From assembly GCA_019321725.1 (NCBI GenBank), contig CM033123.1, positions 3,108,960 through 3,172,959 of the forward strand: DNA of 64,000 nucleotides, read 5' to 3'. The stretch is from Paulownia fortunei. Lineage: Eukaryota > Streptophyta > Magnoliopsida > Lamiales > Paulowniaceae. The translations under genes were made by a program, and so were the position numbers. Shown piece after piece: positions 53,701-64,000 of the stretch (position 1 is the stretch's first letter; the number at the start of each line of letters is the position of its first letter). A model generated the notes under the pieces. It did no database searches. It was not told the DNA's origin and was given only the letters and a program-made list of their open reading frames with translations.

Positions 53701-55905
53701 TTTCTCTGGAACAGAAAATACCATTAATGAATAAGTACATATAGATGTCTAATCATGTATGTTTCACATCAAGCTTACACTAGCTCTCGAGTGGGTTGAG
53801 TTGTAATGCCAGAAACTCGATATTTTCTTCGTACATCTCCCCTGTGAGTCACTTCAACTTTTACTCCTCTAAGGGCCTTCTTCACCTGACAGGAAGCAAA
53901 GGTATATTTACACGAGAAAGCTGAAGAATAAGCCATTCAGGTCGTCAAATCAACTGAACATCCACCTTAATACGGTCAGAATCGGATAATGGCCTTGACA
54001 ACACATCTTTCCCCAATAGTTGGGCAACAAATTCGATCACTGGAAGAGCCTCAATAAATGCAGCTGAAGCCATATCTATAATTCAGGAAAGACAGGATAT
54101 TAAATGAGGGAATAGACTGCAGCAATGCTGTTGGTTACATTTGCAACCAAATTTAAAAATTGGCATGCAATTACCAATGTTAAGTGACAGGCCCATCTGA
54201 GTAGGTCTTATACTCTGGTAGAATCCACACCATGCCTCTAAACCATCACCAAGCCTTTGTGGTTTCCGTATATCAGGAGAAAAGAACGATCTCCCAACAG
54301 GGCAGAACCTTTTAAACATGTACATATGAAACACCGATAAAACCACTTCAGCATGAAAATCATTGGTAATGAATAATCGACAAGGATATTCCTTCAGGTC
54401 CTGGTAGAACCTTTTTACATGTGCATATCAAACAAAGCTAAACTAATTCAGCAATTATCACAAAGCACTACAGTTGTGGCTATAGTGCAACACGCATTTT
54501 CATACCTTTTCATTGAGAGCTCTCTCAGTACAATGTCCAGAATTTGAAGTGCTTCTTTTGGACCATCTGCACGCTTGCCAGCAAGAAATTGACCCAAATG
54601 GTGTAAGTTTGCCCGTGCAACAAACTTGATTACTACTTTGTATTCCCTTTCTCTCCTGAAATTTGCACAAAGTAAACTTAGTATAACAAAGTATTCAACC
54701 ACACATTATCTTCATTTTTCGAAAAGTATAAACAAATTATCAAACTTGATAGGCATGACCAAGCTAACACATCCATCTATTCTCTTACAAAACTTTTATG
54801 TTTAGATTTCAATCTTCACAAGAGAAACTGTTCCATTAATTCAAGTAACCAGCAAAAAGGACATTCTAAAAGGCACAAATTGGCATGTCAGAGGAAGAAC
54901 AATTACTTCGGACCATTGATATTGTCCTCTTCATCAATGAGCTTAATCGTAAACTCCTTCCAAGCAAAAGGAAGTTCACCAGCTGTGTACAGACTCTTTC
55001 TACCATCATAGGCAGGCAATCTCATCCCCAAGTCAGATTCTTTGTACGCTTTCACTAGTTCTGCCATGATAGCTCTATTTACCGCTCTTGATGTCACCTC
55101 TGGGGTAATAGTTACCTGTAAGCAGCAGTAGATTGACTATTAAGAAGGCATACCAAAAATTCAAACAAGAAGAAAATATTGATGACCCGCTGTCAAGACT
55201 CATTAATGCTACACAAGCAAAGGACAACAAACGCAGAGATTTACTCAATTATACCTGCAAAGGACCAGGAGATACAAGAAGAAAACATCATAATGAATGT
55301 CAGCTTAAGGGCCCCAAATGTTTATGTCACATAGCTACTCAAATTAATTGTGCGTGCTCCAGTGTACACGTCAAGCATAATTTAAAGCCATGATGAAAAA
55401 AGTAGCTTACATCATATTGGTTCAAGTCCTTGTCTGGTAACTCAGCGAAGAAATGGTTGGCCTTCACAATACATTTTGTCCCAAGCTGCCCAAACCCAGG
55501 CCTAGATGGAAAAGTCAAAGACTTGCTCGAACAAGGAAAACCCATGTCTGATTCACATAAGCTGCCTCCATTCCCAACTGATCCATTAGATAAAGCCGGT
55601 ACAATGGCTCGGGCAGTTTCTCGCACAAGCGGCTTATCTGCAGCAGTGCATGGCCTTGAACTTGGTCGCATAAAGGCGTCCCCTTGGTCGGATTTCCGGC
55701 CACCCCTTCCCCTTCTTCTTCCCCTGTTTCTTGATGGAGGTGAAGACTGGTTTTGAGATTTGCTGTTTTGGGATTCTTGAAGGGGTGGACCTTTGCCATT
55801 TTGAGCAGTCTTTGGGTTCTTTTGAGCTGAGTTCATGGTATTTTGCAACTGAGGTTTGATAACAAAGTGCTGTTCTCCATTTCCTTTCATGTCCTTCATA
55901 GGCAT
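47765..55905 (-). CDS. AGO10: ARGONAUTE10 (PINHEAD/ZWILLE)
   Basis: Twenty-one coding exons on the minus strand: 55905-55411, 55115-54907, 54655-54506, 54308-54175, 54075-53966, 53885-53779, 53337-53199, 53109-52993, 52572-52465, 52379-52308, 52175-52053, 51942-51783, 51689-51568, 51399-51262, 51174-51032, 50825-50763, 49974-49911, 49773-49638, 49525-49452, 48973-48847 and 47949-47765. All phases agree; 991 residues (Arabidopsis AGO10 about 988). Arg/Gly-rich N-terminus, N domain, PAZ, MID, PIWI. Slicer tetrad Asp712 (GADVTHP), Glu753 (HRQEL), Asp798 (FYRDGVSE), His938 ([11 protein letters not shown]). The start MPMKDMKG and N-terminal [18 protein letters not shown] favour AGO10 over AGO1. 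AGO10 binds miR165/166 and keeps them from AGO1, protecting HD-ZIP III mRNAs in the shoot meristem. Confidence 0.95.
50889..50910 (-). other. G-quadruplex motif in an AGO10 intron
   Basis: On the transcribed strand the intron 51031-50826 contains two runs of five G and two of three G separated by one to four bases. This fits an RNA G-quadruplex within the pre-mRNA. Confidence 0.7.
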
Positions 55906-55925
55906 GATTATGATGATTACTCAAT

Positions 55926-57071
55926 CTAATATGTAAAAAGCACAGGAACCTGTTCACAGCTAATATTCCTGATTAGGATAAAACAGTTTTCCTTCTAGTT
56001 CTTGGTTATAGCCCTTCAAAGATTAATGACTCCATGCACTGAAAATCCACAAACATATCGAAGATTTAATACGTCAGCAAGATAACCCAGATTGAAAAAT
56101 GTATAGAAATTTGATAACAATAATGCTGGAAAATGTCACACGCAAAAGGGCGGCATTAAGAGATCTTTTAATGCAGACTACAGGAAAACAAACCTGAAAA
56201 TGCCTCACATATGTTTCAACAACCAAACCAAAACTAAACTCCATTGGAAATTACAAATCAGTAATAAAAAATCCACCGTACCAAAAAACTGAAAGATCAA
56301 GATAAATTTCTTTGACTTCACTCGTTGCAAAGCCATAACTGAAGACGGTGAAAAATAAAAAACAATTCTGACAACAGTAAAGCATTTGGTAGGTGCTCAT
56401 TGTCCCAAAGACACATTTAGTAGGGGCTCATTATCCCAAAGACACACAGAGAAAAAACCTTCTATGAAAGCTAAAAATTTGACAAAAAGTAGATTTTAAT
56501 TTAAGGAAAAAGAATCCATTTTTGGACAGTGTTGGAGATTAAGTGTAGACTCAGCAAGACTATATTTATGTGGAGACAAGAAAATGTTATCAAGAACTCA
56601 AAACCCTCTTCAACGCTTCGGTTATGAACCCAATATATGATTAATTTGGAAGAGCAGAAACATAAATTCTTTAAAAATGATGCACATGTGCACAAGTACA
56701 GAAATAATATATAATCACATACTGATATCTAATCAAATAGTAGAAATACCCAGAAGACAAAACCATCCTTCATCTTGTCCCCCAACCAAAACCAAGACTT
56801 GCAGCAGAGAAACAGAAAAGTTTGAATAAATCCAAGATAGTAAAGACACAACACATATACAGATACATGCATTTACATATATGTTTATGTTTGTGTATGT
56901 ATGAAAATATATCGAAGCCAACACAAAGCATAAATAAATGTGAGGACAGAAATATGACTGCTCAAGAAAGAGAATAAAAACGCCTAGAAAGCAACAAAAG
57001 AGCAACCAAAAGCAACATCTAGTATAACACAAAACCATAGAATTAAAAGGAATAAACTTTGAAGAACTCAC
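55926..57071 (-). other. Probable 5'UTR intron of AGO10
   Basis: On the minus strand CA|GTGAGTTC at 57071 is a good donor and TTTTTACATATTAG ending at 55926 a good acceptor, 20 bases before the ATG. The intron would be about 1.15 kb. Only sequence signals support it. Confidence 0.5.
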
Positions 57072-57489
57072 TGGGAAATCAACATCTCAAGCCAAATTTC
57101 ACTGCTGCATAGAAAACGACACCACACTACAAGAGATAGCACAAACATGAAGTGCTTATACTACAACTAAAGAGCTCAAAGATTCGAACTTTAAACTCAC
57201 CAATGAACTTACCATCCAAAAAAAAAGAACGCGCCAATGAACAATGAACCATGAAAGACTGAATCGTTTTTTGAATCTAAGCTTTGAAGCAGAAGTGGGC
57301 TTTAGTGACGAACTTAAAGAGACGTTCAAAAAGATGGCAACTGGTAAAAGAAACGTGAAAAAGAGTTGGGAAAAAGTGGGGATAAAAAGATGGGTTCTAT
57401 GTGGGGTTGTTTCAGAATTCAGATTGCATAAATAATGAGAGAGGAAAGACTCAAAGTGAGCAAAAGAGTGTGTGTGTTGAGAAGAAGGG

Positions 57490-57530
57490 AAGGAAAGAGA
57501 GAGGATGATGATAATGAATCTTTTATACAC
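57490..57530 (-). promoter_or_regulatory. AGO10 core promoter (TATA box)
   Basis: TATAAAA on the minus strand at 57527-57521, followed by a pyrimidine-rich leader (about 57490 downward). This places transcription start near 57490. Confidence 0.55.
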
Positions 57531-57974
57531 GCATGCAAGTGCTTTGATGTTTTCTTTATCACGTGTAAAAGCTTAAGTGAAGGCCCTCCCTTTTGCTTTT
57601 TCTCCCTTACATATACACTTCTATCCCCATACAGACATACATACTGTAACATACATATATATAACTCACTGTAGTGCTCCTCTTGCAGCCTCGGGTCTGT
57701 ACAATGGCCTCCAACATAAATATTCAATTCAATCTTTAAAAGCTCAGCAATAGTTGCATTATATATGCATAGGGGGTGGGGTTGCGGGTTGGATGTGTAT
57801 TTCAATGAGGCCAAAAGAGCCACAATGAAGGGAGAGGGGATTATAAAAGCAATGAAACACAGAAGAAGAATAATTCGAACTTGTAGTCCTCAACACTGCA
57901 GAGATTTCAATACATGTTTTCTCTCTCTCTTTCAAGATTGTTTTTTTTATACAAGAACCAACATTATTTTTTGG

Positions 57975-58003
57975 GTCTCTCTCTCTCTCTCTCTCTCTCT
58001 CTA
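57975..58003. repeat. CT microsatellite upstream of AGO10
   Basis: About thirteen CT units (GA on the AGO10 sense strand), roughly 450 bases upstream of the predicted TATA box. GA repeats in plant promoters can bind BBR/BPC factors; a role here is only possible. Confidence 0.85.
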
Positions 58004-58989
58004 GGCCACCTGCTCTTATGCAATGTCCCAAAATCTTTTGTGTACTAAAGCAGTCAAGCTTTGGTAAGCTGTAACGGTCGGTTGAAGCTCAAAGGTGGAG
58101 AATGGGGCCACACCACATATGCGTGTGTATGTGTGTGTTTTGTGGCTTATCTGCATTTTGGATTTATGGAATGATTATAGCTTTTTGCTTGGATTAATTG
58201 GGACTGTAATAAATGAGCTGTCCTGCCTGCCCCAATACAGTGGGTACTTAACAAAAAAGCTAAATGGGATTTTACTCAAATTTCATGTATTGCTCTAATA
58301 TCACCTGCGCAGTGATATTTTTATTTTGCCCTTCATTTGGTTTATTCTAAAGCAAACTAATTAAAATTTGAAAGTATATCTTAATTTTGAATGATATTTT
58401 GATGAGAATGAGCTTCTCATTATACAATAAATATAGTTCAAAATAAATAAATTCACAATAAACGAAGAATCCTATTATTATTTTTATGGATAGAAAGTAG
58501 AATTTTAGATGATCTTAAAATAAATTATTTAAACCTTTCTTAAATTGATAAACCAATATTACCCGTGGTACTAATAAATCTTGCAGGTGTTGCATTCATA
58601 CACTTAACACGTATTTTGTATAAAATATTTTATTTGATAAAAAATAAAATATTTAGTATAACATTACATTAAATGTACACCATACATATATGCTGCAACA
58701 TGAATTTAACCGTACGGGCAGATGTATGAATTTTTTACTCCCTATCAATTAACTTTGAAGTGGATTATTTTAATATGCATATGGAGGTATTAGATTAGCC
58801 TTTTCATATTCAGTATCAACAAATGTATAATTTTTTCCTCTTTAATTATCATGTTGATGTTGTTGTTGCACCACATTACGAGGGTATTATAGTTCCTCCT
58901 TGTATTGCTCGTCATGTGCAAGGTGGCTATCCTATGTTTCCAGCGAATTAGACTTCTAAAAAGATTGGGGTAATGGTGAACGCACTCAT
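58004..58989. other. Distal upstream region of AGO10
   Basis: No gene or transposon recognised. It may contain further AGO10 regulatory sequence. Confidence 0.4.
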
Positions 58990-59400
58990 CTCAGTTACAT
59001 GCATAAATCGGATTTTATTAATAATTAGTGGTTTAATCGATCCGACCAATTCAATTGATAATCGAATTAATTTAATAAAAATTAATTATATTTTTTTATT
59101 TTATTATATAAAATAATAATATAATAAATTAATTATTATGTAATATATTTTAAATATAAAAATAAATAAATAAATAACTACATAAAAAATATATAACAAA
59201 ATAAAAAATTCAAATAATCATATCAATATAACAAAATATCAAATTTAAAATTTTTTAAATATTAAAAATAAAAATAAATAAATAAAAAGAGATGAAAACC
59301 GATCAAACAGTTTTATAAGCCTAACCAAATCGAAACGAACTCCGATTTTCAATTAGATCAATTGAATCGATCGATCCAATTCAATTTTAAAAATACGAAA
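58990..59400 (-). mobile_element. Interspersed repeat, family Q copy 2
   Basis: Its reverse complement matches 39925-40220 in motif order (ATTGAAAATCGGAG, AAATTTGATATTTTGTTATA, AATAATTAATTTATTATAT). The ends (AATCGATCCGACCAATTCAA at the left) are partly inverted copies of the other side, suggesting terminal inverted repeats. No ORF. Confidence 0.6.
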
Positions 59401-60029
59401 GTGGACAATATTAATTTACCAATTTTATAGAGCTAGATTCCAAGGAGTTTTCTTCTGATTTTCCTAGTCTCAATGTCGATACCTTGCTTTTGAGTAGAAA
59501 TACAATTCAAATCTTTTACTCTAAATTAATTAGTATTAGATTCTTTATTTCACATCATAGATAAATATCAATTATTAAGTATATAAAATATTTTTTTAAT
59601 AAATATTTATTTATGAATCGTGCACAGTTAACGTGTATTCTTAAAATGAAATATATAATAAATCATAGGTTAGAATAAATGTTCCAAAATAAATTAATCA
59701 AGATGCACGCAATTAGTGGATTTAGATATAAGCAAACCATACCAAGAAAAAAGAGAAAGTATTGGACTATTTAGATAAGCTTGAGAATTTTCATTGAGGT
59801 GGATGTATTATCCAAAAACTCTTCAAATTACCAAAACGCACCCAAAAAAAACTTACCACAAGAGTGCTTGTACAGTTTTGAGGTATACCCAAGAGTAAAA
59901 CAACAGTGTCTTTTTACCCAAAACAAAAATAAAATAAAATAAAACAACTGCATTCATACATCCATTCAAAAATAAATGTTAATTACTTTATCTTAGCCTT
60001 TCATGATCACCACAAATATTATTAGAAAT

Positions 60030-60185
60030 GGCTGCATTATTCGGTATGGAGCAATTACTGTGTTATAAATGAGATTTTGTGGCCGAAGTTTGGTATATAA
60101 CAATTACTTTGGAAATGACTTATTGTGCGCAAAAGTGTACAGTAATGAAGAATCTGTGATTCAATTGAGTCATATTCTATGATTT
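60030..60185 (+). mobile_element. SINE copy 2 (5'-truncated)
   Basis: Matches the body of the SINE at 13140 (GGTATGGAGCAATTACTGTG, GAAGTTTGGTATATAACAAT, TGTGCGCAAAAGTGTACA). The tRNA-like head is not recognisable, so it appears 5'-truncated. Confidence 0.6.
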
Positions 60186-60911
60186 AGATTGGGCTGGGGA
60201 CAAAAATATGTCCAAGACTGACATGGTTGAAATTGAAAATAAAAATAAATAAAAATAAAAAGAAATAAAAAAGAAATTGTGGTTTTGGTGGATATTTGTG
60301 AAGTACATGATGTTGTTGCCTTTGGTATTTGGACTTTGAAGTTTTGAGTGGGAAAGATTAGGGAGAGAATCAGAGTTGGGATTCTTGAATGATAACACTT
60401 TGGACTTGGAATTGATGGGGTCCCCCTTAGGTAGGTTTCAATGCAAAAGGGAAATAAGAGTGTGCTCATTAGGAGCACTCATTACATTTTGGTCTGTTGT
60501 GATTGCTCATTGCTTTGTTATCATTATACTTTTGAAACCCTTTGTGTTTTTTTCTTTTTGTTTCTTTTCTTTGCTTTTTTCCTTTTTTTTTTTTTTTGTT
60601 TTTTGTTTTTTGGGGTTATGAATTTGGTTTCAATAAATTCTAGAAGTTGATTTCAAAAATCCTCTAATTAATTTTTTTGCAATCATTGAAAATTAAAGGT
60701 TAAGCTCCGTATAAGCAAAAAGATATAAGGTGCTAGCTGGCTGAAATAATGTTCGAATTTGAATATATCAGTAGCTCAAGCCAAGTCAAAAATTAATTAA
60801 GTGCACTTCTAAATTTTTTAATATATATAATCTTAGACACGAGAAAAGATAATAGTTGTTAAAAACTTGAGTTTAAAATTTTGATTTTGAACTTGAGGTG
60901 GCAATAATTTT

Positions 60912-61118
60912 GTGTCGAACTTAAATTTGAAGTAAAACTTGAGTTCTACTATAATTTCTTATTTAAACATATTATTAATAGTGTCGAACTTAAATTTGAA
61001 ATAGAACTTGAGTTCTACTATAATTTCTGACTTAAACATATTATTAGTCGCGTCGAATTTAAATTTGAAATAGAACTTAAGTTCTACAATAATTTTCGAT
61101 TTAAGCGTAATACTATCC
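60912..61118 (+). repeat. Tandem repeat, three copies of 69 bp
   Basis: TCGAAC/TCGAAT recurs at 60915, 60984 and 61053, each followed by TTAAATTTGAA and CTTGAGTTCTAC-like sequence. The third copy is more diverged. Confidence 0.9.
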
Positions 61119-61830
61119 TTAAATATATATCAAAAGAAAAACAAGGTATATCTTTGTGAAATAAGTACGGTCATGGGCTAAATGTGGCACAAGAATCATG
61201 ACACAAATACTTTTTTTTTTTTTTTGATAAATTTAAAAGTTAAGTTGATAAAGATTCGTCTATCCCAATTAAGAAATTCAGCCGTCAGAAAATATTTCGT
61301 TCAATATAATTTGATCAAAGCGAATTTATAAAATTAGCCGTTTAAGTTACCTCAACTTCACCAACATACCAATAAATCCAGATTCGTTGTCCAATTCAAA
61401 TGTTATAAGTCCATACCACAATCCATAATATACCATTTAATAAAATATAATTTTATATTTTCAATAAGATTTAAACTGAACACCTTATAATGAATACAAA
61501 TCGAGTTAATTAGTATACTGCACACACATATTCGGAACGAGACAAACCTTAGTAAGGACACAAACCTTAATAATGGAGGGAAAGAACCCTTTTCTTGGAG
61601 GGTTTTGAACTTTTGGTATATATCATGAGTGCAAAACTCCACAGCCCAATAAATGTACCAAGTCATTATTCTTATAAGAGGGGAGAGAGAGAGAGAATAT
61701 ATTTATATAAATATCAAAATTTAGAGTATGGGCTGTGTTTGTTTTTATGCAAGGAGTTTGGAGTTTCTTCCAATCTCATAAAGAAAATACAATATTAAAA
61801 ATTTTAGGCAAATAAGAGACGACTAAGATG

Positions 61831-61865
<35 letters not shown>

Positions 61866-62100
61866 AACATTTGGCAATGGAGGATGGGATATATCATATA
61901 TAGATGGATAGATGGATAGATGGATAGATGGATGGGCTATATTGTAATTTGAGTTGTTATGAGTTTTAGGATTTGTTTTTGTGGGTAGGTGCAAACAAAA
62001 AAAAAAAAGAAATCAGAAGAAAAAGGGTATATTTAGGTTGCGGACAAAGGAAAAGGATATTTGAGAGTAGTGGGGTTTTCCAAGTAACGTTTCCCCAAGT
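61119..62100. other. Intergenic region with microsatellites
   Basis: Contains an AT/GT run (61832-61864) and a GATG/GATA run (61900-61935). No gene recognised. Confidence 0.5.
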
Positions 62101-62131
62101 GAAGACCAAATTAAAAGATAGTAGTGCGTGT

Positions 62132-62151
62132 GGGTGGGTGGGTGGGTGGGG
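62132..62151 (+). repeat. GGGT repeat, G-quadruplex motif
   Basis: Four GGGT units followed by GGGG: five G-runs with single-base loops, one of the most stable quadruplex patterns known. Confidence 0.9.
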
Positions 62152-63790
62152 AGAGGAGTTGGGGCCCAAAACCACCACTTATAAACATGAAATGCACCAC
62201 CCAACATTTCTCAAAAAATGGGTGGTTTTGTTTGGGTTTGGAGACATGGCTGCCCTGCCCATGAGATCTCCACAACTTGTTGGATGTATACTCACCATTA
62301 TAATTTGTTCAATTTAGGTGAGGAAAATTTGGTTCTTGATTTTGGTTTTGGTGAAATTTGAAGATACATTGGCACATATATATATATATATATATATCTT
62401 TTTTTTTTTTTGCTTTTATAATTTGTCAAGTTTTGTCAACATACTTCGAAGTGAAAAGTGATCTAACAATCAATAATTCAAAATTCTCATACCAATATAA
62501 TTAAGGATAAATATAAGTATACTCACTGATATTTAGCTTAATTATAAAAAAAAAATTATTTTTTAAAATTATAAATAATTCTTTGAAATTTATCTTTATT
62601 TTACAAATATCTCATCACCGAATATAATTTATAAAATAAAACTAAATATCAATGGGCGTATTTGTAAGGTTTCAAATCTCCTATTTCATTTTTCTTAATT
62701 TACTTTATATTTCACTCTTTAAATCTATAACACATGTTCATAAGATAAAAATATATTTTTGATTTTTTTTAACATGATTTATTTTATGTACACATGTGAT
62801 GAATCAAATACAAGTGGAACGAAAGAAATGAAACAAAAAATTCAAAACCGTAATTTATAAATTGAAATGATTTTTTTTATAAATAATTTAAATTTCAAGG
62901 TAATATCCGTAATTCATCTTATAATTAATTACACTGACTAGGGAAGAAAAAGAATTATTGATGGTGCCTGTTGAAAAGAATAAATAAGAGAGGGATTGAA
63001 GAAATCCATAGCAATAATTACAGAGGAAAACACTCGAGCACTGTACTGCTTTCTTCCTCCCTCAATGTGGTGCTAGTTGTCGCCATAATACCCACAACTA
63101 CATAGCTTGCATGGCTAGAAAATGGAGCACTACTCGCATGTTCTGCCCACTACTCCCACTCAATACTTGTATTATATGCATTATGACACCATGGTACCAC
63201 TAAAAGTAGCACCAGACCAAATGGATATGAAGACAAGTTGACCTCATGTTTGGACACACAATATTGTCCTCATATACTTTTTTTTTTTTTTTTTTTTGTA
63301 TTTATAAATATTTCTATCGCAACATTAATATATTGATTTTCAGATTAACGAAAATTTGACAATTTTAAATATCTAATTGATGGTCATATATTGGACCTGC
63401 CTCCAACGAGAACAAGGCTTAATTGAATATACTAAATTATTAGACTTTAAAAAAAATATTATTGGCCCATTATATATTACTTGTTGAACAAAGAGTTTTT
63501 GACATATAAAAATGCCACGTCATCAAATACTATCCACATGGTGTGACGCAAACCACCATATGAAATATTAAAGGACCAAAAAGCAAATGTCCTAGTCTAC
63601 TCGGTAACATTCAAGATCGAATCATGATTCCAATTCAATATAAAACAAAACAAATGAAAAAGGGAATTATGACTACTGTTTTTTTATTTTTTTTTATGAT
63701 TTTTTTGTTCAATTAATTCTAAATTTTCAAAACAGATGCTCGTATCACATTAAAAAGAATAAATCATGTGATATGCCTTAACTGATTTTC
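62152..63790. other. Intergenic region
   Basis: AT-rich with TA and T runs (62378-62412, 63280-63298). A less AT-rich section at 62950-63240 has no readable ORF or known RNA. Confidence 0.5.
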
Positions 63791-63799
63791 GAATTCTAA

Positions 63800-64000
63800 T
63801 AAAAATTATACATTTCTACGCGTAAGAAACTCAACCCACAGTGATTGCATAATATTAAACTCTGACTGCAGAGTTCCACTGGTAGCACAATGATTGCTCT
63901 TTATCGAAATTCAGCCACAAATTTTCATCAAAATTCGAACTCCCATACTCCTACTGGAATCGAATTCAAATTGATAGTTCCACCAATTGAACTATTAATT
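63800..64000 (-). mobile_element. SINE copy 3 (reaches window edge)
   Basis: On the minus strand the head shows an A-box-like TAGTTCAATTGGTGG and a B-box-like GAGTTCGAATTTT, then the shared body (AATTTCGATAAAGAGCAATC, TTCTTACGCGTAGAAATGTA). This is the clearest tRNA-like head of the three copies. The end may continue past 64000. Confidence 0.65.

Noticed and set aside
55133..55393. Plus-strand ORF inside AGO10 intron 1 (coding)
   Set aside because: Antisense to the gene and confined to an intron; composition explains it.
57156..57530. Minus-strand ORF of 124 codons upstream of AGO10
   Set aside because: It coincides with the pyrimidine-rich leader; rich in Ser/Leu/Phe from CT codons and not family-like.

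Overview
The window is nuclear DNA of a eudicot plant. It is AT-rich, its genes are split by many short GT-AG introns, and its long intergenic stretches hold small non-autonomous transposons. It contains one partial and six complete protein-coding genes and one microRNA gene. I placed exons by hand from splice signals, reading-frame continuity and remembered family sequences; no alignment or search was run.

Layout. 945-3153 (+): the last eight coding exons of a dymeclin gene whose start lies outside the window. 4160-5356 (-): an early light-induced protein (ELIP). 7894-11531 (+): a p24 beta-type cargo receptor. 14470-16905 (+): an aluminium-induced / TSJT1-like protein with YGL and LRDR motifs. 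17536-21172 (-): the meiotic recombinase DMC1 in 15 coding exons. 26074-32881 (+): an LRR-EDR1-protein kinase. About 40640-40770 (+): a MIR167 hairpin. 47765-55905 (-): AGO10 (PINHEAD/ZWILLE) in 21 coding exons, with a probable 5'UTR intron and a TATA box near 57525. The rest is intergenic: SINEs, MITEs, a fold-back element, an LTR remnant, tandem repeats and microsatellites.

The genes do not form a pathway; what links them is position. From memory of Arabidopsis loci, ELIP1, a p24, an aluminium-induced YGL/LRDR protein, DMC1 and MIR167A lie close together on chromosome 3 (about At3g22840-At3g22886), while dymeclin and the LRR-kinase are neighbours on chromosome 1 (about At1g04200-At1g04210). 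Here the two sets are interleaved, as expected if an ancestral block was duplicated and the copies lost different genes.

The most unusual molecular features are splice signals. DMC1 has two introns with U12-type (minor spliceosome) signals, one GT-AG and one terminal AT-type intron whose frame-preserving acceptor looks like AA. ELIP needs a GC-AG intron. The LRR-kinase has DFD in place of DFG.
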